Shown: piece after piece, positions 1 through 10,853 of the stretch | Layout: each line of letters starts with the position of its first letter | Position numbering within the stretch: the first letter of the stretch is position 1 | Assembly: GCF_001672975.1 (NCBI RefSeq) | Contig: NZ_LZKU01000135.1 | Location: 1-64,000, forward strand | Length of the DNA stretch: 64,000 nucleotides | Direction: 5' to 3' | Source: Mycobacterium sp. 1465703.0 | GTDB taxonomy: Bacteria > Actinomycetota > Actinomycetes > Mycobacteriales > Mycobacteriaceae | Notes under the pieces: generated by a model | Databases searched by the model: none | Seen by the model: only the letters and a program-made list of their open reading frames with translations | What the model was told of the DNA's origin: nothing | Position numbers and translations under genes: made by a program

Positions 1-13
1 CGCGCACAACTAG
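1..13 (+). CDS. 3' end of a second DUF1508 (YegP-like) gene, cut by the window edge
   Basis: The first 13 bases read as Ala-His-Asn-stop in the frame used by the DUF1508 gene at 1265-1465, and they match that gene's 3' end exactly. Only this tail is visible. A paralogous DUF1508 copy upstream is inferred from the direct repeat, not seen. Confidence 0.4.
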
Positions 14-77
14 CGCGGAATCGGTGTTCATCCCTCGCAAGCGCGAATATGCGGCGCCTGCGGCAGTGGTCTGCGCC
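1..77. repeat. 77-bp direct repeat, copy 1
   Basis: Positions 1-77 are identical to 1453-1529 (offset 1452) and diverge at base 78. The identity runs to the left edge of the window, so the true repeat is probably longer. It begins with the last codons and stop of a DUF1508-type gene, so a second copy of that gene probably ends here. It also supplies the apparent start codon of the ORF at 49. Confidence 0.9.
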
Positions 78-603
78 CCCCGCCAACCCGGTGCGCACTG
101 CCACCCCGGCCGAGATCGAATCGTTGACGGCGCTGGCGCCGCCCGCGCCGTCCGCCGGCCAGCCATTCCAGCTCGCATTGCCGCGCGGCGTCGCGTCCGA
201 GGATCGGTTGCAGGTCAAGACCATCTGGGCGGCCCGCGCCATCAGCGTGCTCTTCCCCCAGATCAAGACCATCTACGGGTATCGGGAGGACCCGTTGCCA
301 TGGCATCCCAAGGGTCTGGCGATCGACGTGATGATCCCGAACTTTCACAGCCCCGAGGGCATCGAGCTCGGCAACCAGATCGCCGGGTATGCCTTGGCGA
401 ACACGAAGCGATGGGGCATCAACCACGTGATCTGGCGGCAGAAGATCTATCCGGGTGTCGGCGGAGGCAATTGGATGGCGGATCTCGGCTCAGAAACCGC
501 CGACCATTACGACCACGTTCATATCGCCACTGACGGCGGTGGCTATCCGACGGGGCACGAGACTTATTACATCGCGTCCATGACCCCGACACCGCCAGAC
601 TGA
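49..603 (+). CDS. Secreted-type peptidase-fold protein (ARB_07466-like C-terminal domain), probably lacking its natural 5' end
   Basis: The 184-residue ORF carries the signature of actinobacterial exported proteins with a D-Ala-D-Ala-peptidase-like fold: a WHPKGLAIDV block around residues 85-94 and HYDHVHIAT near residue 155, both metal-ligand type motifs. The catalytic role is inferred and the substrate unknown. No signal peptide is visible. The first nine codons lie inside the 77-bp repeat, which also occurs at 1453 where this gene is absent. The frame stays open to the window edge and no ribosome-binding site precedes the ATG. I infer that recombination at the repeat removed the promoter, start and signal sequence, so expression is doubtful. 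GTG at 91 is an alternative start. Confidence 0.6.
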   Translation: MRRLRQWSAPPANPVRTATPAEIESLTALAPPAPSAGQPFQLALPRGVASEDRLQVKTIWAARAISVLFPQIKTIYGYREDPLPWHPKGLAIDVMIPNFHSPEGIELGNQIAGYALANTKRWGINHVIWRQKIYPGVGGGNWMADLGSETADHYDHVHIATDGGGYPTGHETYYIASMTPTPPD

Positions 604-615
604 TCCGCTAAGACG

Positions 616-742
616 TTACGCGGCAACGGAATTGGGCAGCGTAGTTGGCTCGCCGGCGAGCCCGGTCAGCAGCTCGACGTCTCCGCTCGGCCCCAGCCAT
701 CACCGGCCCAAGTGGTAGCCACGCGAAGAATCCTTGATTGCT
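616..742 (-). pseudogene. Possible 3' remnant of an EAL-domain (c-di-GMP phosphodiesterase) gene
   Basis: On the minus strand one frame reads RGYHLGR then a stop. The next frame supplies PVMAGAE, and the first frame resumes with DVELLTGLAGE up to TAA at 616-618. Joined across two frameshifts this resembles the extreme C-terminus of EAL domains (G-Y-x-x-G-R-P-x-P-A). No further EAL motifs could be assembled upstream. A weak call from short similarity. Confidence 0.3.
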
Positions 743-761
743 GACCGGCGGATACTGTTGC

Positions 762-926
762 TCACAGCAACTGCGGGGACGCCACGGCCATCGTGAGTGC
801 GGCGGGGGTTTCGACGCAGCACCGTGTCTTGGTGCCCTGCGCGTGGATCATGGCGCCGGAGACGACGAGCGAAGCCGCGATCGCCAGCAATCGCCCGCGG
901 CCTTTGGCGAACACTCTCCCGCCCAC
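762..926 (-). CDS. Possible small exported peptide (about 54 aa)
   Basis: A minus-strand frame from GTG at 924-926 (or GTG at 912-914) to TGA at 762-764 has a basic start (KGRGR), then a hydrophobic run (LLAIAASLVVSGA) and an Ala-x-Ala-like stretch, and then a short tail with two adjacent cysteines. That layout resembles a signal peptide plus short mature part. The ribosome-binding site is poor. It may be a decayed gene or chance in GC-rich DNA. Confidence 0.25.
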   Translation of the reverse strand: MGGRVFAKGRGRLLAIAASLVVSGAMIHAQGTKTRCCVETPAALTMAVASPQLL

Positions 927-1015
927 GACCAGCAGCTTAACGTCGTCTGTGACGCCTGGGGCGCGTTTTCACGTGCCTGTTTTGCTCGGGCGACATTTGC
1001 CCGGAAGCGGACCGG

Positions 1016-1114
1016 TCACTCCTTTTCGGACTGCGCGTCGGAGTCGTCTTCGCTGTCGGTGGCTTGCGGGGGTTGTTCGTCGCCTTCTGGAGGCGGCTGT
1101 TCGGCGGTGGTCAC
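1016..1114 (-). CDS. Possible 32-residue acidic peptide
   Basis: GTG at 1112-1114 is preceded by GGTAGGGAC and opens a 32-codon frame ending at TGA 1016-1018. The product is rich in Glu, Asp, Gln and Pro and ends in Lys-Glu. No domain is recognised. The composition and upstream purine run make translation possible but unproven. Confidence 0.25.
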   Translation of the reverse strand: MTTAEQPPPEGDEQPPQATDSEDDSDAQSEKE

Positions 1115-1264
1115 GAATCGTCCCTACCCGAGTTGACGGCGCGGGAAACGGGCCGACAGGTTGTGGTGCCGGCCGAATTGGGTTCGCTCGGCCACTCCCT
1201 TCTCGGCAGCCTAACCCCGGAGTAGCGTTTCCGCTGTTCGGAGAAGCGAACAAGGAGAACTGCA

Positions 1265-1465
1265 ATGGCAGCCAAGTTCGAAATCAGCAAGGACAAAGCC
1301 GGCAGGTTCCGGTTTCACCTCAAGGCCGCTAACGGCGAGATCGTCGTCGCCAGCCAGGGCTATGAGACCAGGGAAAATGCCCTCAAAGGCATCGAGTCGG
1401 TCAAGACAAATGCTCCCGCCGCGAAGGTCGTAGACCTGACCGAACGGGCGCACGCGCACAACTAG
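1265..1465 (+). CDS. DUF1508 / YegP family small protein
   Basis: This 66-residue protein has the DUF1508 pattern: an N-terminal FEISKDKAGRFRFHLKAANG strand pair followed by ASQGYETRENALKGIESV. The family has one or two copies of this beta-beta-alpha unit and no settled biochemical function. The start is supported by AAGGAG about 7 bases upstream of the ATG. Its 3' end lies in the direct repeat, whose other copy at the window start implies a duplicated DUF1508 tail. It lies between the decayed region and tRNA-Arg. Confidence 0.85.
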   Translation: MAAKFEISKDKAGRFRFHLKAANGEIVVASQGYETRENALKGIESVKTNAPAAKVVDLTERAHAHN

Positions 1466-1529
1466 CGCGGAATCGGTGTTCATCCCTCGCAAGCGCGAAT
1501 ATGCGGCGCCTGCGGCAGTGGTCTGCGCC
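1453..1529. repeat. 77-bp direct repeat, copy 2
   Basis: Identical to 1-77. It covers the DUF1508 stop codon and the following 64 bases. After 1529 the sequence moves into the tRNA-Arg flank rather than the peptidase-fold ORF that follows copy 1. Confidence 0.9.
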
Positions 1530-1580
1530 GACCCCTAATCGCGCGGGGCCTGGATAATTCGACCTTCGCTGGTCAGACGG

Positions 1581-1653
1581 TGCCCCCGGCAGGATTCGAA
1601 CCTGCGGCCTTCTGCTCCGGAGGCAGACGCTCTATCCCCTGAGCTACGGGGGC
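1581..1653 (-). tRNA. tRNA-Arg (anticodon CCG)
   Basis: The minus strand folds as a 73-nt cloverleaf. The acceptor arms are GCCCCCG (5' end at 1653) and CGGGGGC, followed by discriminator A at 1581. The anticodon stem TCTGC/GCAGA holds loop CTCCGGA, giving anticodon CCG, and the T loop is GGTTCGAATCC. CCA is not encoded. It reads CGG codons, common in this GC-rich genome, and sits divergently upstream of argS. Confidence 0.95.
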
Positions 1654-1780
1654 GCACCGAGTTACCTGTTGCGCGATGGGGCTTTCGAACAAGCACGGAC
1701 AGACTAACGCATTGCGGGACCGGCCCCGCTACCGCAATGGATTCGGGGCGGGGGCACCACAGCCAATAGGATAGACGGTC

Positions 1781-3433
1781 GTGACCCCCGCTGACCTCGC
1801 TGAGCTGCTCAAAATCACCGCCACCGCGGTGTTGGCCGAGCGCGGGCTGGATGCTGCCGCGCTGCCCCAGACGGTCACCGTGGAGCGTCCCCGCAATCCC
1901 GAGCACGGCGATTACGCCAGCAACCTGGCAATGCAGCTGGGCAAAAAGGTCGGCGCCAACCCGCGTGAGCTGGCCGGATGGCTTACCGAGGCGTTGTCGC
2001 AGGCCGACGGCGTCGCCTCGGCCGAGGTGGCCGGACCCGGCTTCATCAACCTGCGCCTGGAGGCGTCGGCGCAAGCCGTCGTCGTCGTCAACGTCATCGA
2101 CGCCGGCGACCGCTTCGGTCACTCCGACGCGCTGGCCGGCCGCAACGTCAACCTGGAATTCGTATCAGCCAACCCGACCGGGCCGATCCACATCGGCGGG
2201 ACCCGCTGGGCCGCCGTGGGCGACGCGTTGGGCAGGCTGCTGTCCACCCAGGGCGCCGCGGTGGTGCGCGAATACTATTTCAACGATCACGGCGCCCAGA
2301 TCGACCGGTTCGCCAGCTCACTGATCGCCGCGGCCAAGGGCGAGCCCACCCCGCAAGACGGCTACGCCGGCGCCTACATCAACGACATCGCCGCCCAAGT
2401 GCTGCAGAAGGCGCCCGACGCGCTGAGCCTGCCTGAGGGCGAGATGCGCGAGACCTTTCGCGAAATCGGTGTCGACCTGATGTTCACCCATATCAAAGAG
2501 TCGTTGCACCAGTTCGGCACGGACTTCGACGTCTACACCCACGAAGACTCGATGCACACCAGCGGCCGGGTCGACCAAGCGATCGCCAGACTGCGCGAGA
2601 CGGGCAACATCTACGAGAAGGACGGTGCAACGTGGTTGCGCACCAGCGCCTTTGGTGACGATAAGGACCGCGTCGTCATCAAAAGTGACGGTAAGCCGGC
2701 CTATATCGCCGGTGACATCGCCTACTACCTGGACAAGCGGCAGCGCGGCTTCGACCTGTGCATCTACATGTTGGGAGCCGACCACCACGGATACATCGCC
2801 CGACTCAGGGCCGTGGCGGCGGCGTTCGGCGATGACCCGGGCGCCGTCGAGGTGCTCATCGGGCAGCTGGTCAACCTGGTCCGCGACGGCCAGCCGATCC
2901 GAATGAGCAAGCGGGCTGGAACCGTGATCACGCTCGACGACCTCGTCGAGGCGATCGGTGTCGACGCCGCGCGCTACAGCCTGATCCGTTCCTCGGTGGA
3001 CACCCCGATCGACATTGACCTCGCGTTGTGGTCGTCGGCGTCGAATGAAAACCCGGTCTATTACGTGCAATACGCGCATGCCCGGCTGTCGGCGCTGGCC
3101 CGCAACGCCGCCGAACTCGGTCTGATCCCCGACACCGGACACCTCGAGCTGCTCAGCCACGACAAGGAGGGGACGCTGCTGCGCACCATCGGCGAATTCC
3201 CGCGGGTGCTCAAAACGGCGGCGTCCCTGCGGGAACCGCACCGGGTGTGCCGGTACCTGGAAGACCTCGCCGGCGACTACCACCGGTTCTACGACTCGTG
3301 CCGGGTGTTGCCGCAGGGCGACGAGCAACCCACCGATCTGCACACCGCACGCCTGGCGCTGTGCCAGGCGACCCGCCAGGTGATCGCCAACGGACTGGCG
3401 ATACTGGGCGTCACTGCTCCGGAGCGAATGTGA
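1781..3433 (+). CDS. argS: Arginyl-tRNA synthetase
   Basis: Class I aminoacyl-tRNA synthetase charging tRNA-Arg in the cytosol, 550 residues, the expected length for mycobacterial ArgS. An N-terminal ArgRS-specific domain covers roughly residues 1-100. The HIGH-type motif appears as [17 protein letters not shown] near residue 135, the KMSKS equivalent as RMSKRAGTV near 375, and an all-helical DALR anticodon-binding domain fills the last 120 residues. The GTG start agrees with the M. tuberculosis protein start as I recall it. tRNA-Arg lies just upstream, and the stop TGA overlaps the lysA GTG, so the two are probably translationally coupled. Confidence 0.97.
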   Translation: MTPADLAELLKITATAVLAERGLDAAALPQTVTVERPRNPEHGDYASNLAMQLGKKVGANPRELAGWLTEALSQADGVASAEVAGPGFINLRLEASAQAVVVVNVIDAGDRFGHSDALAGRNVNLEFVSANPTGPIHIGGTRWAAVGDALGRLLSTQGAAVVREYYFNDHGAQIDRFASSLIAAAKGEPTPQDGYAGAYINDIAAQVLQKAPDALSLPEGEMRETFREIGVDLMFTHIKESLHQFGTDFDVYTHEDSMHTSGRVDQAIARLRETGNIYEKDGATWLRTSAFGDDKDRVVIKSDGKPAYIAGDIAYYLDKRQRGFDLCIYMLGADHHGYIARLRAVAAAFGDDPGAVEVLIGQLVNLVRDGQPIRMSKRAGTVITLDDLVEAIGVDAARYSLIRSSVDTPIDIDLALWSSASNENPVYYVQYAHARLSALARNAAELGLIPDTGHLELLSHDKEGTLLRTIGEFPRVLKTAASLREPHRVCRYLEDLAGDYHRFYDSCRVLPQGDEQPTDLHTARLALCQATRQVIANGLAILGVTAPERM

Positions 3434-4848
3434 ACGTTCATCCCGCCGGTCCTCGACACGCCGACGAGACCCGCCACGCCGAAAGCCCGCTGCGGCCGCA
3501 ATCCCCCGAGGAACTGCTGCTGTTGTCGCCGAACGTGTGGCCCCGCAACGTAGCTCGGGACGAATCCGGGGTCGCCAGTATCGCCGGCGTCAAGGTCACC
3601 GACCTTGCCCAGGAGTATGGAACTCCGCTGTTCGTCGTCGACGAGAACGACTTCCGGTCTCGCTGTCGAGAGATCGCGTCGGCCTTCGGCGGCGGTAAGA
3701 ACGTGCACTATGCCGCCAAGGCGTTCTTGTGCAGCGAGATAGCCTGCTGGATCGACGAAGAAGGCCTGTCGCTCGACGTGTGCACCGGTGGCGAACTGGC
3801 GGTTGCGCTGCACGCCGACTTCCCGCCGGAGCGAATCACCTTCCACGGCAACAACAAATCCGTCGCCGAACTGACGGCGGCGGTCAAAGCCGGTGTCGGG
3901 CACGTTGTTTTGGATTCGATGATCGAGATCGAGCGTTTGGATGCCATCGCGGGCGAGGCGGGCATCGTCCAGGATGTCTTCGTTCGTCTCACCGTCGGGG
4001 TCGAGGCGCACACCCATGAGTTCATCTCCACCGCACACGAGGACCAGAAGTTCGGGTTGTCGTTGGCGACCGGCGCCGCGCTGGACGCCGTCGGCAGGGT
4101 GTTCGAGACTCAAAACCTGCGACTGGTGGGTCTACACAGCCATATCGGTTCGCAGATCTTCGACGTCGCCGGCTTTGAACTCGCCGCGCACCGGGTCATC
4201 GGTCTGCTGCACCAGGCTGCCGAGCGGTTCGGCGTCGACAAGGCCGCACAAATCTCCACTGTGGATCTAGGTGGCGGACTTGGCATTTCCTACCTCGCCG
4301 CCGACGATCCGCCGCCAATGGCCGAACTGGCTGCCAAGCTGAGCGCGATCGTGAAGAACGAGTCGGCGGCCGTCGGGCTGCCGACACCGCGGCTGGTGGT
4401 CGAGCCGGGGCGCGCCATCGCCGGGCCCGGCACTATCACGCTCTACGAGGTGGGCACCGTCAAGGACGTCGACGTCAGCGCCACCGCACACCGGCGCTAC
4501 GTCAGCGTCGACGGCGGCATGAGCGACAACATCCGCACCGCGCTCTATGACGCGCAGTATGACGCGCGGCTGGTCTCGCGGATCAGCGATGCTCCGGCAG
4601 AGCTGGCCCGCGTCGTCGGAAAGCACTGCGAAACCGGCGATATCGTCGTCCGCGACACCTGGGTTCCCGGGGATCTGCAGCCCGGCGACCTGATCGGGGT
4701 GGCCGCCACCGGTGCGTACTGTTATTCACTGTCGAGCCGTTACAACATGATCTGCCGCCCCGCCGTCGTCGCGGTGCGCAACGGGCGCGCCCGTCTGATC
4801 CTGCGCCGCGAGACGGTCGACGATCTCTTGAGTTTGGAAGTGAGGTGA
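3430..4848 (+). CDS. lysA: Diaminopimelate decarboxylase
   Basis: PLP enzyme of the alanine-racemase-like (fold III) group, converting meso-diaminopimelate to L-lysine in the last step of lysine synthesis. The Schiff-base lysine is in [19 protein letters not shown] and [10 protein letters not shown] follow in the barrel, and the C-terminal beta domain has [22 protein letters not shown] chose GTG at 3430, overlapping the argS stop, because an earlier in-frame start would lie deep in argS. This gives 472 residues, about 25 more than M. tuberculosis LysA, so a start nearer [12 protein letters not shown] is possible. First of the aspartate-family genes here. Confidence 0.95.
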   Translation: MNVHPAGPRHADETRHAESPLRPQSPEELLLLSPNVWPRNVARDESGVASIAGVKVTDLAQEYGTPLFVVDENDFRSRCREIASAFGGGKNVHYAAKAFLCSEIACWIDEEGLSLDVCTGGELAVALHADFPPERITFHGNNKSVAELTAAVKAGVGHVVLDSMIEIERLDAIAGEAGIVQDVFVRLTVGVEAHTHEFISTAHEDQKFGLSLATGAALDAVGRVFETQNLRLVGLHSHIGSQIFDVAGFELAAHRVIGLLHQAAERFGVDKAAQISTVDLGGGLGISYLAADDPPPMAELAAKLSAIVKNESAAVGLPTPRLVVEPGRAIAGPGTITLYEVGTVKDVDVSATAHRRYVSVDGGMSDNIRTALYDAQYDARLVSRISDAPAELARVVGKHCETGDIVVRDTWVPGDLQPGDLIGVAATGAYCYSLSSRYNMICRPAVVAVRNGRARLILRRETVDDLLSLEVR

Positions 4849-4851
4849 ACT

Positions 4852-6173
4852 GTGCCCCTTGACGAAAAGCCGGTCGGTATAGCGGTACTCGGGTTGGGCA
4901 ACGTCGGCAGCGAAGTTGTCCGAATCATCGAGGACAGCGCTGACGACCTCGCCGCTCGGGTCGGCGCACCCGTGGTGTTGCGCGGGGTCGGAGTGCGCCG
5001 CGTCGCCGAGGACCGCGGTGTTCCCGTCGAGTTGCTCACCGACGACATCGAAGGACTCGCCGCGCGCGACGACGTCGACATCGTCGTGGAACTCATGGGG
5101 CCGGTGGAGCCGTCCCGCAAGGCCATCCTGTGCGCCCTCGAGCACGGTAAGTCGGTTGTGACGGCGAACAAGGCGCTGTTGGCCACCTCCACCGGCGAGT
5201 TGGCGCAGGCAGCCGAAAGTGCGCACGTCGATTTGTATTTCGAGGCGGCAGTCGCAGGCGCGATTCCGGTCATCCGTCCGCTAACCCAGTCGTTGGCCGG
5301 CGACACGGTGCTGCGGGTCGCCGGAATCGTCAACGGCACCACTAATTACATCTTGTCCGCGATGGACAGCACCGGCGCCGACTACGACACCGCGCTGGCC
5401 GAAGCCAGCGCGCTGGGATACGCCGAGGCCGATCCCACCGCTGACGTCGAAGGCTACGACGCCGCGGCCAAGGCCGCGATTCTGGCGTCCATCGCTTTTC
5501 ACACCCGGGTGACCGCCGATGACGTCTACCGGGAAGGCATCACCAAAGTCACCCCGGCCGACTTCGAGTCGGCCCGGGCCCTGGGCTGCACGATCAAGCT
5601 GCTGTCCATCTGCGAACGCATCACCGGCGACAATGGCCAAGAGCGGGTCTCGGCGCGCGTCTACCCGGCACTGGTGCCGATGTCGCACCCGCTGGCCACC
5701 GTCAACGGCGCCTTCAACGCCGTGGTGGTCGAGGCCAAGGCCTCCGGCCGGCTGATGTTCTACGGTCAGGGCGCCGGCGGCGCGCCGACCGCGTCCGCGG
5801 TGGCCGGTGACATGGTGATGGCCGCGCGCAACCGGGTGCTTGGCAGCCGCGGTCCCAAAGAGTCCCGGTATGCCCAACTTCCCATAGCTCCAATGGGTTT
5901 CATCTCGACCCGCTACTACGTCAGCATGGACGTCGCCGACAAGCCCGGCGTCCTTTCCTCGGTGGCAGCCGAATTCGCCAAGCGTGAGGTGAGCATCGCC
6001 GAAGTCCGTCAGGAAGGCGTCGCGGATGAAGGCGGACGACGGGTGGGGGCCCGCATCGTCGTGGTAACCCACCGGGCCACGGATGCCGCGCTGTCTGAAA
6101 CCGTGGATGCGCTGGCCGATTTGGATGTCGTGCAGAGCGTGACCAGCGTGCTGCGACTGGAAGGGACCACCCT

Positions 6174-6177
<4 letters not shown>
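4852..6177 (+). CDS. hom: Homoserine dehydrogenase
   Basis: Reduces aspartate semialdehyde to homoserine, the branch point to threonine and methionine. The Rossmann fold opens with [17 protein letters not shown] (residues 7-23). The substrate domain has [21 protein letters not shown] and [20 protein letters not shown]-terminal ACT domain (about 355-435, from [15 protein letters not shown]) is the usual site of threonine feedback. The length of 441 residues equals the M. tuberculosis enzyme. GTG start 3 bases after the lysA stop; its own stop overlaps thrC as ATGA, so lysA-hom-thrC read as one transcript. Confidence 0.97.
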
Positions 6178-8217
<2,040 letters not shown>

Positions 8218-8292
8218 TTCACGGCGTGGCCGGAGGGTTTGCTTGCTTCCGGCAGGGATGCGGGCTATCCTCGGAGCCGTCCAGCAATCGCA

Positions 8293-8316
8293 GCATCTGC
8301 ATCTGCATCTGCATCC
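8293..8316 (+). repeat. Hexanucleotide tandem repeat (GCATCT x3 plus GCATCC)
   Basis: Four consecutive 6-bp units lie in the thrB-rho gap, 176 bp before the rho start, so probably in the rho leader or promoter region. Perfect short tandem repeats can change copy number by slippage. The rest of the 8218-8491 gap shows no clear gene. Confidence 0.8.
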
Positions 8317-8491
8317 ATACTGCCTTGCCGCTAGGACAACACCAATTCTTCTTGTGGACGAGGTTCGCCGTTTACTCCGCCGGATCCAGGCGATCACCGT
8401 TGCAGAGTCGATGATTGGGCGCACTCGGCAATTTGCCTGATTGCAATGAACCCCCCGTATGACCTGCTCAGCGGGGGAAGAAAGGAACTCC

Positions 8492-10336
8492 GTGACCGAT
8501 ACGGATTTGTTCACGGCTGGCGAAAACACTGACGCCAATCAACTGTCGAATGCCGTGACCACCGACACTCCAGACGCGAAACCCAGCGTTTCCAGCGGTG
8601 CACTCTCCACCATGGTGCTGCCCGAGTTACGCGCGCTGGCTAACCAAGTTGGCGTCAAAGGGACGTCAGGTATGCGCAAGAACGAACTGATCGCCGCGAT
8701 CAAGGAAGTCAGGGGCCAGGCCAACGGCGTTCCCGCCAACGGCACCAAGTCCGCTGAGGACAGCGGCAAGTCGGAGAACAAGAACGACGACAAGAGCGCT
8801 GACGCGCCGGCCGCCGCGAGCGACCAGAATGGCGCGACGACCGAGGCCCCCCGCCGCGAACGACGCGGCGCTTCCCGCGAAGCGGGGTCATCCGCCCGCG
8901 GCAACGACGAGGCCGACCGCGAGAGCTCAGGCAGCCGCGGGGGTGCGGCCGCCGGTGAGGCCGATCGCCGCGAGAAAACCAAGCAAGACAACCAGACTGA
9001 GGAGCGCGGCCAGGACGGCGGCAGCGACCAGGATCAGAGCTCGGGCGGCCAGCAGGGCCGCGGCGGCTCGAACCAGCAGGACGACGACGGCGAGGGACGT
9101 CAGGGTCGCCGTGGACGCCGCTTCCGCGACCGCCGGCGCCGGGGGGAGCGAACCGGTGAGGGCGGCGATGCCGAATTGCGCGAAGACGACGTCGTTCAGC
9201 CGGTAGCCGGCATTCTTGACGTCCTCGACAATTACGCCTTCGTGCGCACCTCCGGGTACTTGGCCGGACCGCACGACGTCTACGTGTCGATGAACATGGT
9301 GCGTAAGAACGGCCTTCGCCGCGGTGACGCGGTCACCGGCGCCGTGCGGGTGCCCAAAGAAGGCGAACAGCCCAACCAACGGCAGAAGTTCAACCCGCTG
9401 GTGCGCCTGGACAGCGTCAATGGCGGCCCGGTCGAGGACGCCAAGAAGCGGCCCGATTTCTCCAAGCTGACGCCGTTGTACCCGAACCAGCGGCTGCGTC
9501 TGGAAACCACTCCGGACCGGCTGACCACCAGGGTCATCGACCTCATCATGCCGATCGGTAAGGGGCAGCGTGCCCTGATCGTGTCGCCGCCCAAGGCCGG
9601 TAAGACGACGATCCTGCAGGACATCGCCAACGCGATCACCAGGAACAACCCGGAATGCCACCTGATGGTCGTGCTCGTCGATGAGCGGCCTGAAGAGGTC
9701 ACCGACATGACGCGTTCGGTGAAGGGCGAGGTCATCGCCTCGACCTTCGACCGGCCGCCGTCAGATCACACCTCGGTCGCCGAGCTGGCCATCGAGCGGG
9801 CAAAGCGGCTGGTTGAGCAGGGCAAGGACGTCGTCGTGCTGCTCGACTCGATCACCCGCCTGGGACGTGCCTACAACAACGCGTCACCCGCCTCGGGCCG
9901 GATCCTGTCCGGTGGTGTCGACTCCACCGCGCTGTACCCGCCCAAGCGGTTCCTGGGCGCCGCCCGCAACATCGAGGAAGGCGGATCGCTGACGATCATC
10001 GCCACCGCGATGGTCGAGACGGGGTCCACTGGTGACACGGTCATCTTCGAGGAGTTCAAGGGCACCGGTAACGCCGAGCTCAAGCTCGACCGCAAGATCT
10101 CCGAACGACGGGTCTTCCCGGCCGTCGACGTCAACCCGTCGGGTACTCGTAAGGACGAACTGCTGCTGTCGCCGGACGAGTTCGGCATCGTGCACAAGTT
10201 GCGCCGTGTGCTGTCCGGCCTGGATTCGCATCAGGCCATCGACCTGCTGATGTCGCAGCTGCGCAAGACGAAGAACAACTACGAGTTCCTGGTCCAGGTG
10301 TCCAAGACGACACCCGGGGCGATGGACAACGACTAA
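8492..10336 (+). CDS. rho: Transcription termination factor Rho
   Basis: Hexameric RNA-dependent ATPase that ends untranslated transcription. Domains: an N-terminal SAP-like helical segment with LPELRALANQVGVKG; a long low-complexity insertion of Gly, Asp, Arg, Gln and Ser (about residues 75-220) typical of actinobacterial Rho; the RNA-binding cold-shock fold (GILDVLDNYAFVRTSGY); and the RecA-like motor with Walker A PPKAGKTTI and Q/R-loop sequences. Start GTG at 8492 has AAAGGAA about 7 bases upstream and matches the M. tuberculosis N-terminus (VTDTDL), so the in-frame ATG at 8459 is rejected. 614 residues. Confidence 0.97.
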   Translation: MTDTDLFTAGENTDANQLSNAVTTDTPDAKPSVSSGALSTMVLPELRALANQVGVKGTSGMRKNELIAAIKEVRGQANGVPANGTKSAEDSGKSENKNDDKSADAPAAASDQNGATTEAPRRERRGASREAGSSARGNDEADRESSGSRGGAAAGEADRREKTKQDNQTEERGQDGGSDQDQSSGGQQGRGGSNQQDDDGEGRQGRRGRRFRDRRRRGERTGEGGDAELREDDVVQPVAGILDVLDNYAFVRTSGYLAGPHDVYVSMNMVRKNGLRRGDAVTGAVRVPKEGEQPNQRQKFNPLVRLDSVNGGPVEDAKKRPDFSKLTPLYPNQRLRLETTPDRLTTRVIDLIMPIGKGQRALIVSPPKAGKTTILQDIANAITRNNPECHLMVVLVDERPEEVTDMTRSVKGEVIASTFDRPPSDHTSVAELAIERAKRLVEQGKDVVVLLDSITRLGRAYNNASPASGRILSGGVDSTALYPPKRFLGAARNIEEGGSLTIIATAMVETGSTGDTVIFEEFKGTGNAELKLDRKISERRVFPAVDVNPSGTRKDELLLSPDEFGIVHKLRRVLSGLDSHQAIDLLMSQLRKTKNNYEFLVQVSKTTPGAMDND

Positions 10337-10410
10337 CCCGTTGGCCCGACCCGACCAGTTGGGTCTCAAGGGAATGTACGGGCGCAGCTCGCTGTTTGGG
10401 ATGATGGTGG

Positions 10411-10439
10411 TTGACCTGGCATAATCGGGGCTCGATTAT
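10411..10439 (+). promoter_or_regulatory. Putative rpmE promoter with overlapping inverted repeat
   Basis: TTGACC (10411-10416) and GATTAT (10434-10439) are separated by 17 bases, a sigA-like arrangement about 85 bp before rpmE. The inverted repeat ATAATCG-N5-CGATTAT (10421-10439) covers the spacer and -10, so a bound regulator would block polymerase. Inferred from sequence only. Confidence 0.45.
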
Positions 10440-10523
10440 CCGCCAACCGCCGCAGGTTCGGAGTTCACGCCCGACCGTCCGAGTTTGGACGGGGGCGGGC
10501 GACAAACGATCGAAGAGGACATC

Positions 10524-10754
10524 ATGAAAGCTGACATTCACCCCGCCTACGCGGAGACCACGGTGCTCTGCGGGTGTGGCAACACCTTCCAGACGCGCAG
10601 CACGAAGGACGGCGGTCACATCACCGTCGAGGTGTGCTCGCAGTGCCACCCCTTCTACACCGGCAAGCAGAAGATCCTCGACAGCGGTGGCCGGGTGGCA
10701 CGCTTCGAGAAGCGGTACGGCAAGCGCAACACCGGAACCGCTGCCGACAAATAG
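10524..10754 (+). CDS. rpmE: Ribosomal protein L31 (zinc-binding C+ form)
   Basis: 76-residue large-subunit protein. CGCGNTF and [14 protein letters not shown] hold the CxC...CxxC zinc ligands of the primary, zinc-loaded type; paralogues lacking them are normally the zinc-starvation form. The ATG at 10524 follows GAAGAGG and matches the usual MK-DIHP start, so the upstream in-frame ATG at 10485 is not used. Lies between rho and prfA with its own likely promoter. Confidence 0.97.
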   Translation: MKADIHPAYAETTVLCGCGNTFQTRSTKDGGHITVEVCSQCHPFYTGKQKILDSGGRVARFEKRYGKRNTGTAADK

Positions 10755-10853
10755 CTCGGTTACCGACGCCCGAACTGTGCGCACCGTCGCATGGGCCGGG
10801 CGTCGGTTTGCGTTTGCGGTAATGACGGACGATTCGGGGCAGGAGGTGCGGCA

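Noticed and set aside
24..533. 169-residue ORF on the plus strand starting at 24
   Set aside because: It is an Arg/Pro/Ala-rich shadow of the peptidase-fold frame at 49-603, which has recognisable motifs.
738..1332. Plus-strand ORFs at 738-1136 and 793-1332
   Set aside because: Ser/Arg/Cys-rich composition, no domain, and the second runs through the DUF1508 start in another frame.
3247..3429. Longer N-terminus for lysA beginning at 3247
   Set aside because: It lies inside argS in another frame and has no similarity to decarboxylases; GTG at 3430 overlaps the argS stop as expected.
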